NCBI GenBank assembly: GCA_902538085.1
Contig: CACBDV010000001.1
Location: 293,766 to 357,765 of the forward strand
Source of the DNA: an uncultured Alphaproteobacteria bacterium
Lineage (GTDB): Bacteria > Pseudomonadota > Alphaproteobacteria > HIMB59
Direction: 5' to 3'
DNA: 64,000 nucleotides
Shown: in pieces, positions 47,199 to 61,829 of the stretch
How the letters are laid out: every line of letters starts with the position of its first letter
Position numbering within the stretch: the first letter of the stretch is position 1
Program-made: the position numbers and the translations under genes
The notes under the pieces: generated by a model
The model's database searches: none
What the model was told of the DNA's origin: nothing
What the model saw: only the letters and a program-made list of their open reading frames with translations

Positions 47199-49937
47199 AT
47201 GGAAACAAATAACGCAGAATCACTTGAAAATTCAACAAAAAACACAGTTATAAATAAGCAAAACGAAGAAATAAACTTGCTAAGTCTCAGTGTTGTAAGG
47301 CGTGATGGATCTATAACACCTTTTAAATCTGACAAAATTGCAAATGCTATAAGAAAAGCATTTTTGGCACAAACTGATCTTCGTGATAGCAAACAAATTG
47401 ACAAAAATGTTTCAGTGTTAACTGAAACAGTCACCGCGGCTCTAACTAGACGTATTGCAAACGGTGATATGATTCATATCGAGGATATCCAAGACCAAGT
47501 GGAATTGGCCCTCATGAGAGGTGAGCATCATAAAGTAGCTCGCGCTTATGTACTCTATAGAGAACAAAGAGCTAACCAACGTTATAAGACTGCTCAGCTG
47601 AATGAACAAATTGGTGCCAAAGTATCCACAATGGCTGTTACCAAAAGAGACGGTAACAAAGAGGATATCTCTTTAGAAAAAATTACAAATCGTATCTCAA
47701 TTTTGTCAAACGGTTTAGAGATAGATCCTATTACAATTGCTCAAAAGGCAATTCAAGGTCTTTACGATGGTATCACAACAAATGAAATTGATACTTACCT
47801 AGCAGAAACAGCTGCTGCTCTGACAGTAGAACATCCCGATTACTCATATCTAGCTGGGAGGATTAAAGCTAATGCTCTACATAAAGAAACACCAGGTTTT
47901 ATAATTGCAACAAAAAATCTTTATGAGGATGGTTTATTGCGCGATGAATACTATGAAAAAGTAAAAGCTAACGCTGAAGAGATTGAAAAAATTATTGACT
48001 ACGATCGTGATTATTACTTTGATTATTTTGCATTGACTACTTTGTTCAGAGCTTATCTTTTACAATCAAACAATAAAACAGCAGAAAGACCTCAGGATTT
48101 ATGGATGAGAGTCGCTTTATGTGTGTCCGGAGATAAGTTTGATTTTTATCAGGTTAAGAAAACTTATGACAGCCTATCTCAGGGTTTCTACACACACGCA
48201 ACCCCCACTCTATTTAATAGTGGTTTGAAGATGCAACAATTGTCGTCCTGTTTTCTAATTGGAATGGAAGATGACTCTATCGAAGGAATTTTTAATACTG
48301 TAAAAGACTGCGCTTTAATTTCAAAAACCGCTGGTGGCATTGGTCTTCATGCTCATAACATTAGAGGTGGCGGTAGCCGTATTAAGTCAACCAATGGCAA
48401 GTCTAATGGATTGATACCTTTCCTTAAAATTTTTAATGAAACAGCAAGGTCTGTTGATCAGGGTGGAGGTAAAAGAAAGGGTTCTTTTGCTGTCTATTTG
48501 GAGCCATGGCACGCAGATATTGAGGCTTTTTTAGAGCTTAGAAAAAATACTGGAGCTGAAGAATTTAGAGCCAGAGACTTATTCTATGCCTTATGGATCC
48601 CTGATTTATTTATGGAAAGAGTCGAAGAAGATGCCGATTGGACTCTAATGAGTGAACACGAATGCCCTGGTTTATCGGATACATATGGCAAGGAATTTGT
48701 TGATCTTTATACAAAATATGAAAATGAAATGCCTGACTTAAAAAGAATAAAGGCAAGAGCTTTAATGTCTAAAATAATCGAAGCCCAAATTGAAACTGGT
48801 CAGCCATACATGCTTTACAAAGATGCAGTTAATAATAAGTCTAACCAAAAAAATATTGGTGTTATCAAATCTTCTAATCTCTGTGCAGAGATAGTGGAGT
48901 ATTCTGAAAAAGATGAAACTGCTGTTTGTAACCTTGCATCAATTGCATTACCAAAATTTGTAACTGATGAAAGTAAATTTGATTATCAAAACTTATATCA
49001 AGTTGCAAAACTGGCGACTAAGAATTTAGATCAAGTTATTGATATAAATTTCTATCCTACTAATAAAACTGAAAACTCAAATAGTCGTCACCGTCCTATT
49101 GGTCTTGGTATACAGGGTTTAGCAGATGTTTATTTTAAAATGAATATTGCTTATGACTCTGTTCAAGCACAAATAATTAATAAACAAATTTTTGAGACAA
49201 TTTATTTTGGAGCTTTAGAAGCATCAATGGAACTTGCTACTGATAAGGGGCCTTACTCTACTTTTAAAGGTTCCCCTTTATCTGAAGGGAAATTCCAATT
49301 TGATCTTTGGGGTGTTAAACCGTCAAGTATGTGGGACTGGAAGGGATTAATGGAGAAAATCCAAAAGCATGGTGTTCGAAACTCTTTGACCACTGCATGT
49401 ATGCCTACAGCCTCCACTGGTATTATCCTAGGAAATACTGAAACGTTCCAAGTACAAACATCAAACATTTATAAAAGACAAACTCTCTCAGGTGAATTTT
49501 TATTAGTAAATCGTCACCTTGTTAAAGAACTTATGAAGAGAAATCTATGGAGCAAAGAATTACGTGATCAAATTATTTTGGAAAATGGCTCTGTACAAAA
49601 TATTGAAGGATTTCCTGAAGACTTAAAAGATGTTTATAAAACTGTTTGGGAAACATCTCAAAAAACAGTTATAGATATGGCAGCTGATAGAGCGCCATTT
49701 ATTGACCAAACCCAATCCATGAACTTATGGTTGGCAACACCTACTTTTGGAAAAGTAAACTCCATGCACATGTATGCATGGAAAAAAGGCTTAAAAACAG
49801 GCATGTATTACCTGCGAAGCCGATCAGCCGTAGACGCAGTTAAAGTAACAGTGTCTTCTGAAAAAAAAGCAAAAGAGTCTTATGTCAAAGAGGCGCAATC
49901 TAATGAACCAGAAGATTGTGTAACATGTAGTGCGTAA
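47199..49937 (+). CDS. nrdA: Ribonucleoside-diphosphate reductase alpha subunit with two ATP-cone-like regions
   Basis: VVRRDGSITPFKSDKIANAIRKAF and VTKRDGNKEDISLEKITNRI cones; C-terminal EDCVTCSA redox Cys pair. Start moved to the ATG at 47199 after AGGAAG. Confidence 0.95.
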   Translation: METNNAESLENSTKNTVINKQNEEINLLSLSVVRRDGSITPFKSDKIANAIRKAFLAQTDLRDSKQIDKNVSVLTETVTAALTRRIANGDMIHIEDIQDQVELALMRGEHHKVARAYVLYREQRANQRYKTAQLNEQIGAKVSTMAVTKRDGNKEDISLEKITNRISILSNGLEIDPITIAQKAIQGLYDGITTNEIDTYLAETAAALTVEHPDYSYLAGRIKANALHKETPGFIIATKNLYEDGLLRDEYYEKVKANAEEIEKIIDYDRDYYFDYFALTTLFRAYLLQSNNKTAERPQDLWMRVALCVSGDKFDFYQVKKTYDSLSQGFYTHATPTLFNSGLKMQQLSSCFLIGMEDDSIEGIFNTVKDCALISKTAGGIGLHAHNIRGGGSRIKSTNGKSNGLIPFLKIFNETARSVDQGGGKRKGSFAVYLEPWHADIEAFLELRKNTGAEEFRARDLFYALWIPDLFMERVEEDADWTLMSEHECPGLSDTYGKEFVDLYTKYENEMPDLKRIKARALMSKIIEAQIETGQPYMLYKDAVNNKSNQKNIGVIKSSNLCAEIVEYSEKDETAVCNLASIALPKFVTDESKFDYQNLYQVAKLATKNLDQVIDINFYPTNKTENSNSRHRPIGLGIQGLADVYFKMNIAYDSVQAQIINKQIFETIYFGALEASMELATDKGPYSTFKGSPLSEGKFQFDLWGVKPSSMWDWKGLMEKIQKHGVRNSLTTACMPTASTGIILGNTETFQVQTSNIYKRQTLSGEFLLVNRHLVKELMKRNLWSKELRDQIILENGSVQNIEGFPEDLKDVYKTVWETSQKTVIDMAADRAPFIDQTQSMNLWLATPTFGKVNSMHMYAWKKGLKTGMYYLRSRSAVDAVKVTVSSEKKAKESYVKEAQSNEPEDCVTCSA

Positions 49938-49970
49938 GATTTTTAATCAATTTAATTTAAGGAGCAAGTC

Positions 49971-50960
49971 ATGATATCTAAAGGATGCAAATCAATTTTC
50001 CCTATTCAACACCAAGAAATTTTCGATCGTTACAAGCAACACGTTCAAGCATTTTGGACGCCTGAGGAGGTGTCTCTTCAAGATGATTTAAGAGATCTAA
50101 AAACTCTAGGAGAAGGAGAAATACATTTTATTAAACATGTGCTTGCATTTTTTGCAAATTCAGAGGCAATGATAAATGAAAATCTAGCATCCAGATTTTA
50201 TAATGAGATTTTAATTCCTGAGTCTCGATTGTTTATCACCATGCAAATGCTAAATGAGTCTATTCACGCAGAAATGTATGGTTTACAAATTGAAGCTTAT
50301 GTAGAGGACCCATCAGAAAAAGACAAACTATTTTCTGCTATTCAAAACGTTCCATGTATTAATAAAAAAGCACAGTGGGTTTCAAAATGGCTGAATGGAA
50401 ATCAAAATTTATTAACACGCTTAATTGCCTTTGGTTTAGTTGAAGGATTATTTTTTGCTGGATCCTTTTGTGCCATTTATTACTTCAGAAAAAGAGGTTT
50501 GCTTCCAGGCTTAGCCTTATCAAATGACTGGATAGCTAGAGATGAAGGAATGCACTTTAGTTTCTCAGCTTTGATGTTTAAAACATTAAGTGAAAAGTTT
50601 AATAAAGGAACTTTGTCAGATGAAGATATTAAATCAATGGATTTAATACCTGGTCCTGTTGCACAGTCTGAGTTCGAAGAAATAGTCAGAGAAGCAGTGG
50701 AGTTTGAAAAAGAGTTTGTTACTGACGCACTTCCTGTTGATCTCATTGGTATGAACAAGGAAATGATGTGTATGTATATTGAAGCTGTTTCAGATCGAAT
50801 TGCTGATCTTTTTGGATTTGAAAGGGTATTTAATACTGAAAACCCATTTGATTTCATGAGAGCTCTTGATGTTCAAAATGTGACTAATTTCTTCGAGAAA
50901 AGGGTATCTGAATACCAGCGTCCAACAGATCGTTCTTTGTCTTTTGACGAGTCTTTCTAA
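49971..50960 (+). CDS. nrdB: Ribonucleoside-diphosphate reductase beta subunit
   Basis: NESIHAEMYGLQIEAY and ARDEGMHFSF diiron and Tyr motifs. Confidence 0.95.
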   Translation: MISKGCKSIFPIQHQEIFDRYKQHVQAFWTPEEVSLQDDLRDLKTLGEGEIHFIKHVLAFFANSEAMINENLASRFYNEILIPESRLFITMQMLNESIHAEMYGLQIEAYVEDPSEKDKLFSAIQNVPCINKKAQWVSKWLNGNQNLLTRLIAFGLVEGLFFAGSFCAIYYFRKRGLLPGLALSNDWIARDEGMHFSFSALMFKTLSEKFNKGTLSDEDIKSMDLIPGPVAQSEFEEIVREAVEFEKEFVTDALPVDLIGMNKEMMCMYIEAVSDRIADLFGFERVFNTENPFDFMRALDVQNVTNFFEKRVSEYQRPTDRSLSFDESF

Positions 50961-51200
50961 GTGGAAGTCAAAATATATAGTAAAGACAACTGTATTTTTT
51001 GCACTAAAGCCAAGGCAGTCTTATCTTCACATAACCCCCAAGTATTAATGCTTGATGAGGATTACAGCCGTGATCAGTTTTTTGAAATATTTCCAACTGC
51101 CAAAACATTTCCCCAAATCATAATTAACGGTGAAAAAATTGGTGGCTACCATGAGCTAGAACGTTGGATGGCGTTTAATAAACCTGACGATGATTTTTAG
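50961..51200 (+). CDS. Glutaredoxin
   Basis: GTG start; KIYSKDNCIFCTKAKAVL; FPQIIINGEKIGGYHEL. Confidence 0.9.
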   Translation: MEVKIYSKDNCIFCTKAKAVLSSHNPQVLMLDEDYSRDQFFEIFPTAKTFPQIIINGEKIGGYHELERWMAFNKPDDDF

Positions 51201-51206
51201 TTTTAA

Positions 51207-53885
51207 TTAGTGAGCTAATCCCCAGTTCAAGCCACCACCGAAGTCGACTTTTATAGGAGTTTTAAAAGATTTGTATTTTTGATGTGATGTTTCCATCAAC
51301 TTAGTTATTTGTGGAATAATATCTTTTTCTTTTTTATGAATTTCAAATAAAAGCTCATCATGGACTTGTGATGTCATTTTAGATTTACATTTATTTTTCT
51401 CTAAATAGCTATGAATATCCAACATTGCAATTTTAATTAACTCAGATGCTGTGCCTTGAATAGGTGCATTGATAGCTTGTCTTTCTGCAAAAGATCGGAG
51501 CATAAAATTTTTAGCATTGATGTCTTTAATGTGAGACTTTCTTCCAAAAAGGTTTTCAACGTAGCCTAGTTTTTTTGCTTTATCGGTAGTTGATTTCATA
51601 AAATCACTAATGTTTGGAAATTTTTGAAAATAGTTATCTATGAAAAGCTTTGCTTCAGCATTGCTAACACCTAACTGTTTAGCTAAACCATATTGGCTAA
51701 TTCCATAGATTATTCCAAAATTAATAATCTTGGCCATTCTTCGATCATTAGCATTAATTGTTTTTTTGTTAAAAACTAATTGGCCTGTGCTTTGATGAAT
51801 ATCTTGATCCTCTTGAAAAGCCTTTAATAAATTAGGGTCTTCGCACGCTTCACAAAGCACACGAAGTTCGATTTGAGAGTAATCAAAGCTATATAATTCA
51901 TGATCTTTTTCTGCAATAAATGCTGTTCTAATTTTCTTTCCAATCTCAGTTCTAATGGGGATATTTTGTAAATTAGGTTCAGATGAACTTAATCTACCCG
52001 TAATAGTTGCTGCAATATTAAATGTACTGTGAACTCGGTCGTTATTGTCAGCATGTTCAGCTAAAGAAGATGTATAGGTCGACACGAGTTTGGAGTATTG
52101 ACGCCATTGTAGAATATACGAGGCAATCTCTACTCCTTCAGACTCTAATTGTTCTAAGACTTTGACATTAGTTTGAAAGTCTCCTGCTTTTGTTTTTTTT
52201 GTTACCTTCACGTCAAGTTTCTTGAAGATTTCGGTAAGTTGTTTTGGTGAACCAATATTGAATTCCTCACCTGCGATTTTGAAAATTTTCTGTTCAATTT
52301 TTTCAATTTCTTTATTTAGATCTTTTTCCAGTTTTGTTAAAAATTTTAGATCAATCTTACAACCGTTGCTTTCAACTTGTTGAAGAACTAAGCTTAATTT
52401 TTTATCGATATCAAAATATATCCAACTATCGGGGGCATCTAAGATTTGATAGTGTAATGTTTCATATAATTTATAAGTGGCATAAGCATCATGAGCAGCG
52501 TAATTTGTTGCAGACTGTAAAGGCACTTCAGAAAAATCTTTATAATTTCTTTTGGACTCATTTTTTATGACATCTTTAAATTTTTCTTTTTCTTCACCAA
52601 AATAATAATAATACAAATCCTCAAGATTATGTTTTGTTAAACCGTTATTGACAAAAAAAGACATTAATAAGGTATCTTGAAAAGAAATAGTATTTACGTT
52701 AAAGCGTTTTAAAATTACACTATCGTATTTAGCATTATGAAAAATCTTTAAAATTGAAGGATCTTCACATAATAAATTCAGCTCTTTTAATATTTTTTTT
52801 TGATCTGTCTCAGATATTTCATTTTCAGGTGATTTAAAAGGTAGGTAACAAGCTTGCTGTGCGTTAGATAATGAAATGCCAATGATATTTGCTTTATTTA
52901 CGTCTAAACTATCTGTCTCTAAATCTATCGCTAAGGTTTTTTCAGATTGAAGAGACTTTAGATATTCGATTATATCTTTTGTCTTAATAAGTGATTTAAA
53001 TTCTAAGTTTTTTTTAGCTGCATGCGGTTTTGTTTCATGAGCGCTGTCCCTAATTAATGATTTAAATTCATATTTTTTGAAAAAGTCATTAAGCTTTGGT
53101 GAGTCGTCAAAATCTTTTAACTTTTCGATTGTAATAGGTAGTTCAAGATCATTTTTTAGAATTACTAGTTGGTGGCTTATTTTTGCTTTTTCCTCATGAT
53201 CATGAATAAGATTTTTAATTCTTTCATTTGATATTTTCTCTTTATTTGCCAAAAGGCCCTCAAAAGAACCAAATTCATTAATTAATTTAGAAGCTGTTTT
53301 TGGTCCAATACCAGGAACACCAGGAATATTATCAACACTATCACCTATTAGAGCTTGCACATCTGTAATCCTGTCAGGGCCAACACCAAATTTTTCCATT
53401 ACCTTTGCTTCATCAATTTCAATATTTTTCATTGGATCCATGATGCGATTATTAGCTGATAACAATTGAAAAAGGTCTTTGTCTGAACTAAATACTGTGG
53501 TTGGTATTTTATTGTCTTCACCATATTTAACGTAACTTGCTATAACATCATCGGCCTCAAAGTCTTTTTTTTCAATAACATCTAAACCAAACGCATCAAT
53601 AGCTTCACGAATAATACTAAATTGAGGTATTAAATCTTCTGGAGCCTCACCACGGTTTGCTTTGTATTCAGGAAATAAAGTATTTCGAAAAGTATTCCTT
53701 CCTGCATCAAGAATGATTAGTATTTTGTCATTTGGATGCTCCTCAATAAGTCTAAGCATCATATTGCAAAACCCATAAACTGCATTTGTGGGGATGCCCT
53801 TAGAATTATTCATTGGGGGTAAGGCGTAATAAGCTCGGAAAATATATCCGGAACCATCAACAAGTATTAGTCTTGGCTTAGACAT
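51207..53885 (-). CDS. polA: DNA polymerase I
   Basis: LILVDGSGYIFRAYYALPP, FDYSQIELRVLCEAC, RRMAKIINFGIIYGIS, QVHDELLFEI; DLETDSLD 3'-5' exonuclease motif present. Confidence 0.97.
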   Translation of the reverse strand: MSKPRLILVDGSGYIFRAYYALPPMNNSKGIPTNAVYGFCNMMLRLIEEHPNDKILIILDAGRNTFRNTLFPEYKANRGEAPEDLIPQFSIIREAIDAFGLDVIEKKDFEADDVIASYVKYGEDNKIPTTVFSSDKDLFQLLSANNRIMDPMKNIEIDEAKVMEKFGVGPDRITDVQALIGDSVDNIPGVPGIGPKTASKLINEFGSFEGLLANKEKISNERIKNLIHDHEEKAKISHQLVILKNDLELPITIEKLKDFDDSPKLNDFFKKYEFKSLIRDSAHETKPHAAKKNLEFKSLIKTKDIIEYLKSLQSEKTLAIDLETDSLDVNKANIIGISLSNAQQACYLPFKSPENEISETDQKKILKELNLLCEDPSILKIFHNAKYDSVILKRFNVNTISFQDTLLMSFFVNNGLTKHNLEDLYYYYFGEEKEKFKDVIKNESKRNYKDFSEVPLQSATNYAAHDAYATYKLYETLHYQILDAPDSWIYFDIDKKLSLVLQQVESNGCKIDLKFLTKLEKDLNKEIEKIEQKIFKIAGEEFNIGSPKQLTEIFKKLDVKVTKKTKAGDFQTNVKVLEQLESEGVEIASYILQWRQYSKLVSTYTSSLAEHADNNDRVHSTFNIAATITGRLSSSEPNLQNIPIRTEIGKKIRTAFIAEKDHELYSFDYSQIELRVLCEACEDPNLLKAFQEDQDIHQSTGQLVFNKKTINANDRRMAKIINFGIIYGISQYGLAKQLGVSNAEAKLFIDNYFQKFPNISDFMKSTTDKAKKLGYVENLFGRKSHIKDINAKNFMLRSFAERQAINAPIQGTASELIKIAMLDIHSYLEKNKCKSKMTSQVHDELLFEIHKKEKDIIPQITKLMETSHQKYKSFKTPIKVDFGGGLNWGLAH

Positions 53886-53917
53886 TTCAGCAGAATAACA
53901 AAGATTGTGGTGAGTTT

Positions 53918-54478
53918 CTATTCTTTAGGGGCGTGCTTGTTTAAAATTCTTTGAAGAGTTCTTCTGTGCATTTTTAGTCTTCTAGCAGTTTCAGAAACAT
54001 TACGGTTACACTGTGTAAAAACTCTTTGTATATGTTCCCATCTAATTCTATCAGCAGACATAGGGTTCTCAGGTGGTGGGGGCAAGGATGTAGCAGTAGC
54101 AGACATTAATGATTTTTCGATATCATCTATGTTTGCAGGTTTAGTTAAGTAATCATCGGCACCCAATTTAACGGAAGATACAGCCGTAGCTATGTTGCCA
54201 TAACTTGTCAACATTACCGTTCTACATTCTGGATTTTGCTCCTTTATCACCTTAATAACATCGAGCCCTGAACCATCTCCTAAACGAAGATCTACTATGG
54301 CATAATTAAAATTATTTCCAGCTAAAACATCTAAAGCCTCTTTTTTTGAAGCTGCTGCTGTTACTGTGAAATCTTTACGTTGAAATGAGGTGGTCAAACG
54401 CTCACGAAAGGGTTTATCATCTTCAATAATAAAAAGTGTTTTATCTTTTACTAATGTATTTTGCTCTAAATCCGCCAT
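53918..54478 (-). CDS. regA: RegA/ActR/PrrA-type response regulator
   Basis: Receiver domain (VDLRLGDGSGL) and C-terminal HTH NVSETARRLKMHRRTLQRILNKHAPK. Confidence 0.92.
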   Translation of the reverse strand: MADLEQNTLVKDKTLFIIEDDKPFRERLTTSFQRKDFTVTAAASKKEALDVLAGNNFNYAIVDLRLGDGSGLDVIKVIKEQNPECRTVMLTSYGNIATAVSSVKLGADDYLTKPANIDDIEKSLMSATATSLPPPPENPMSADRIRWEHIQRVFTQCNRNVSETARRLKMHRRTLQRILNKHAPKE

Positions 54479-55710
54479 GTTAAAGTTACTTCTGCTCCAT
54501 CATTACTTTGTACTAATATTTCACCATTTAGATTTTCAATCATTTGTTTTGTTATGAATAGGCCTAGACCCATATTTACACCTTTTTCAGGTCTGCTAGA
54601 ATAGAATGGTTTTCCAAAATTAGCTATAAACTTCTTATCAAAACCGGGGCCATCATCTCTGATTTTAATGGAATAAGAATTTTTCGATGTCTCTGAGATT
54701 ACTAATATTTGTCTATAAGCAAAACTTATGGCATTTTTTATAATATTATTCATCGCTATGTTTAGTTCGGGTGTGATTTTAATGTTAATATTTTTAGAAT
54801 TTTCATCAGATCTGTAATCTAATTTCACAGCACGATAGTTATTTGAAAATTGATCACATAAAGATTGTACATAAGCATCTAGTGACATATTTGTAATTTC
54901 AGAAGAGAGTTCTTTTGACTCTGGATTTGTTGAGAGCTCTTTTAGTATTTCCTTACACCGATCTAACTCTAATAATAAAGTTTTAATATCTTTCCCATAT
55001 TCATGTTTCAATTTTTGATCTTTTTTTAAATCATCTACTATCAAGTTTATAGTATTTAATGGTGTGCCTAATTCATGAACAGCTGCAGCCGCTAAACCTC
55101 CAACTTTTAAAAGCTCTTTTTCATTTTGAAGTTGTTTACTAGCTAACTCATATGCCTTTTGGGTACTTTTGTAATTTAATGAAAAGTAATAAAGATAAAA
55201 AACTAAAAAAATACTACTTATGAATAAAGAAATCATAATAGCTAAGCTGTATGTAAAATTAATATTAGGATGCACAGACAAAGGAAGATTAATATAAAAG
55301 TTAAATATCAAAGCAAAACAAACTAATGCTAAACTTAAGATAATTATTATTCTTTCTATCGTGAGATATGATGCTGCAATAGCAATAGGAGCTAAGATAA
55401 TAAATATAAAAGGATTAGTGTGTCCACCATTTAAAGCAATCAAACTTGAAATTTGAACAATATCAAAACATAAAAATAAGAAGACTTGTTTTTCAGAAAT
55501 AATTTTATCTCCTTTATTTAAATAAAATCCTAAGAGAATACTAGCCATTAAGATAAAAGCTATTATCCAAGAGCTCATTGCTACTGTCTTAGAAATTTCG
55601 AAAAAATACTGTGTTATAAATAAAGTGGCGGCCTGACCTCCAAAAGCAATTGCACGTATAATTAAAAAATCTGAAGAATTAACAAAAAGAAAGTTTTTTT
55701 GATTATTCAA
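54466..55710 (-). CDS. regB: RegB/PrrB-type redox sensor histidine kinase
   Basis: Six TM segments, GGHTNPF quinone-type heptad, HELGTPLNTI H-box, LDRCKEIL Cys, DGPGFDKKFIANFGKPFYSSRPEKGVNMGLGLFI. Confidence 0.9.
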   Translation of the reverse strand: MNNQKNFLFVNSSDFLIIRAIAFGGQAATLFITQYFFEISKTVAMSSWIIAFILMASILLGFYLNKGDKIISEKQVFLFLCFDIVQISSLIALNGGHTNPFIFIILAPIAIAASYLTIERIIIILSLALVCFALIFNFYINLPLSVHPNINFTYSLAIMISLFISSIFLVFYLYYFSLNYKSTQKAYELASKQLQNEKELLKVGGLAAAAVHELGTPLNTINLIVDDLKKDQKLKHEYGKDIKTLLLELDRCKEILKELSTNPESKELSSEITNMSLDAYVQSLCDQFSNNYRAVKLDYRSDENSKNINIKITPELNIAMNNIIKNAISFAYRQILVISETSKNSYSIKIRDDGPGFDKKFIANFGKPFYSSRPEKGVNMGLGLFITKQMIENLNGEILVQSNDGAEVTLTWRI

Positions 55711-59246
<3,536 letters not shown>

Positions 59247-60356
59247 TTAAACTCTCATAGGCATTAAAATAAATAAACTTGTTGTATCTTTAGGGTCCTT
59301 TACTATTACTGGTGATGATTGATTTAGTAGCTCTAAAATCAAAGTATCTCCTTCAACAACATCTTGTAAATCCAATATATATTTTGAATTAAAAAGTATT
59401 TCAAGACCATCGGCAGCATAATTTGCTGCAACCTCTTCATCGCCTTTGTTACTGTCGGTGCTTGTGGCCATTATCTTAATACTATTATTTTCAAATTGTA
59501 ACTTAACTGTTGGTGTTTTATCTTGATTAACAGTTGAAACCCTATCAATTGCATTAAAAAAAGGCTCTGCCTCAACTTGTAATAATTTGTCATTTGATAC
59601 AGGTATAACTTTTTCATAATCTGGAAATGTTCCATCTATTAGTTTGCTTATTATTATAAAATTATCTGCCTCTAAACTCACTTGGGTATCGGTACATATT
59701 ATTTTTACCTTACCTTCAAAATCACCTAAAATACGGTCTAATTGAAGTATAAATTTTCTTGGGAGTATAATTCCAGATATATTTATGACATTTGTTAAAT
59801 CTAGCTCTGTTTTAGCAAGTCTATGGCCGTCAGTAGCAACACACCTCAAAGTTGACTTTGGTCCGTTAGTAACAGTATGGAAGTATATACCATTTAGGTA
59901 GTATCTCGTCTCTTCAGCAGATATAGCAAATTTAGTTTTATTAAAAAGCCTTTTAATCTGAGAGATTGTTAGTTCGAATGAGTTTGTTTGTTCTAAAGGA
60001 ACAAATTTTGGGAATTCATCTGCAGTTAATGCATTTAACTCAAAGACTGAGTTTTCAGAATTTATTATTAATCTATTTCCCTCTAATTTACATTTTACAA
60101 TAGAGTTTTTTTTTGTCTTGCGAATTATATCAGTTAAAATTCTTGAATTTACAGTTGCTTCGCCATTTTTTGAAGAGTCAGTTGATACAAATTCTCTGAT
60201 GGAAATATCCATATCTGTCGATCTAATTTCTATTTGGTTATTATCACATTTTATATAAATGTTAGAAAGAATTGGAATTGTTGACCTACTGTCAACAATT
60301 GAACTAACGTGAGTTAAGACTCTTAAAAAAGCCTCTCGACTTACTCTAAAATCCAT
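59247..60356 (-). CDS. dnaN: DNA polymerase III beta sliding clamp
   Basis: MDFRVSREAFLRVLTHVSSIVDSRSTIPILSNIYI; VATDGHRLAKTELDL; C-terminal LFILMPMRV. Confidence 0.96.
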   Translation of the reverse strand: MDFRVSREAFLRVLTHVSSIVDSRSTIPILSNIYIKCDNNQIEIRSTDMDISIREFVSTDSSKNGEATVNSRILTDIIRKTKKNSIVKCKLEGNRLIINSENSVFELNALTADEFPKFVPLEQTNSFELTISQIKRLFNKTKFAISAEETRYYLNGIYFHTVTNGPKSTLRCVATDGHRLAKTELDLTNVINISGIILPRKFILQLDRILGDFEGKVKIICTDTQVSLEADNFIIISKLIDGTFPDYEKVIPVSNDKLLQVEAEPFFNAIDRVSTVNQDKTPTVKLQFENNSIKIMATSTDSNKGDEEVAANYAADGLEILFNSKYILDLQDVVEGDTLILELLNQSSPVIVKDPKDTTSLFILMPMRV

Positions 60357-61724
60357 TTAAGAAGTTTGCAATATTCTAGTCAAAAGTTCAATATCTTCTG
60401 CAAGATTAGGATCATTTACCATAATTTCTTCGATAGTTTTAATAGCATGAATAACAGTGGTATGATCTCTGCCACCAAATTTTCTACCAATTTCAGGTAA
60501 AGATCTTGTGGTGATTGACTTAGCTAAATACATTGCAACTTGTCTTGGACGCGCAACAGACCTTGATCTTCTCGGTGAATGCATATCTGAAAGTTTGATA
60601 TTGTAATGCTCAACAACTTTCTTTTGAATTTCATCAATTGTAATTTTTCTTGAATTAGTCCTGAGTAAATCTTTTAAAACATCTTTTACGAGGTCAACAG
60701 ATATTTCTGAGTCCTGAATTGAAGCGTGAACTGCTAATCTATTCAAGGCGCCTTCCATTTCTCTGACATTATTTGTGATCTTATTCGCTAAAAATTCCAT
60801 TACTTCTTGTTTTAAATTAAGTGATTTTTGTTCAGCTTTAGCCTGCAGAATACCTAATCGTAATTCATAAGTTAAGGGATGTATATCCGCTACTAATCCC
60901 CAGCCTAATCTGGACTTTAATCTGTCCTCTAATCCATCAAGATCAGCGGGGGATTTATCAGCTGAAATAATAATTTGTCTTTTTTTGTCAATTAAAGTAT
61001 TAAAAGTATGAAAGAATTCTTCCTGTGTATTATCTTTACCTATAATAAATTGTACATCATCAATCATTAGCACATCTACTGATCTAAATTGTTCTTTAAA
61101 ACTCATAATATTTTTAAATCTTAAAGCCTTAATAAACTGATACATAAATTTCTCAGCTGTTAAATAAACAACATTTTTTTTAGGATTTCTTTTTTTAATA
61201 TTCCATGCAACTGCATGCATTAAATGTGTTTTTCCCAATCCAACACCGCCATACAAAAATAATGGGTTAAAACTTACAACTTCCGATTGTGCTACACGTT
61301 GAGCTGCTGCGTATGCTAACTCGTTGGGTTTACCAACAATAAAATTATCAAAAGTAAATTTTGGATCTAATGGTGCAGAAATATCATCATAATATGTGTC
61401 TTCATCATCATCTTTATCTTCATAAATGACTTCTGTGCCAGGAATGATTCGATTATTATTCTCTTTAACAAGTATAGCTAGTTTATCAATGCTATGACCT
61501 TGGTCCATATAAGCTTTTTTAATAACAGAAGCATAATTTTTTATGATCCAGTCACGTAAAAACCTAGTTGGAACTGAGAGAGTAAGAGAAGTGTCAATTA
61601 AAGATTCAAAATAAATCGGTTTAATCCAGTTTTGGAAGGTATCTTTATCAAGTGATTTTTTTAATTCCGATGTGATCTTAGACCAAGACACATCTATGCC
61701 ACCTTGATGCTGTTCGTCTTCCAC
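60357..61724 (-). CDS. dnaA: Chromosomal replication initiator DnaA
   Basis: NPLFLYGGVGLGKTHLMHAV; VLMIDDVQFI; RPRQVAMYLAKSITTRSLPEIGRKFGGRDHTTVIHA. Confidence 0.97.
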   Translation of the reverse strand: MEDEQHQGGIDVSWSKITSELKKSLDKDTFQNWIKPIYFESLIDTSLTLSVPTRFLRDWIIKNYASVIKKAYMDQGHSIDKLAILVKENNNRIIPGTEVIYEDKDDDEDTYYDDISAPLDPKFTFDNFIVGKPNELAYAAAQRVAQSEVVSFNPLFLYGGVGLGKTHLMHAVAWNIKKRNPKKNVVYLTAEKFMYQFIKALRFKNIMSFKEQFRSVDVLMIDDVQFIIGKDNTQEEFFHTFNTLIDKKRQIIISADKSPADLDGLEDRLKSRLGWGLVADIHPLTYELRLGILQAKAEQKSLNLKQEVMEFLANKITNNVREMEGALNRLAVHASIQDSEISVDLVKDVLKDLLRTNSRKITIDEIQKKVVEHYNIKLSDMHSPRRSRSVARPRQVAMYLAKSITTRSLPEIGRKFGGRDHTTVIHAIKTIEEIMVNDPNLAEDIELLTRILQTS

Positions 61725-61829
61725 TAACTTAATTCCTTCCTCTAAAAGATGTGCTATTTAAGCATGAAAAGTTAAAAAAGAGGAATAAAAAAAAATGTTT
61801 TTTTTAAAAAAATAACTTGAAAAAAAAAA

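Noticed and set aside
50480-50857. 125-aa minus-strand ORF within nrdB
   Set aside because: Antisense to the nrdB diiron region; no independent evidence.
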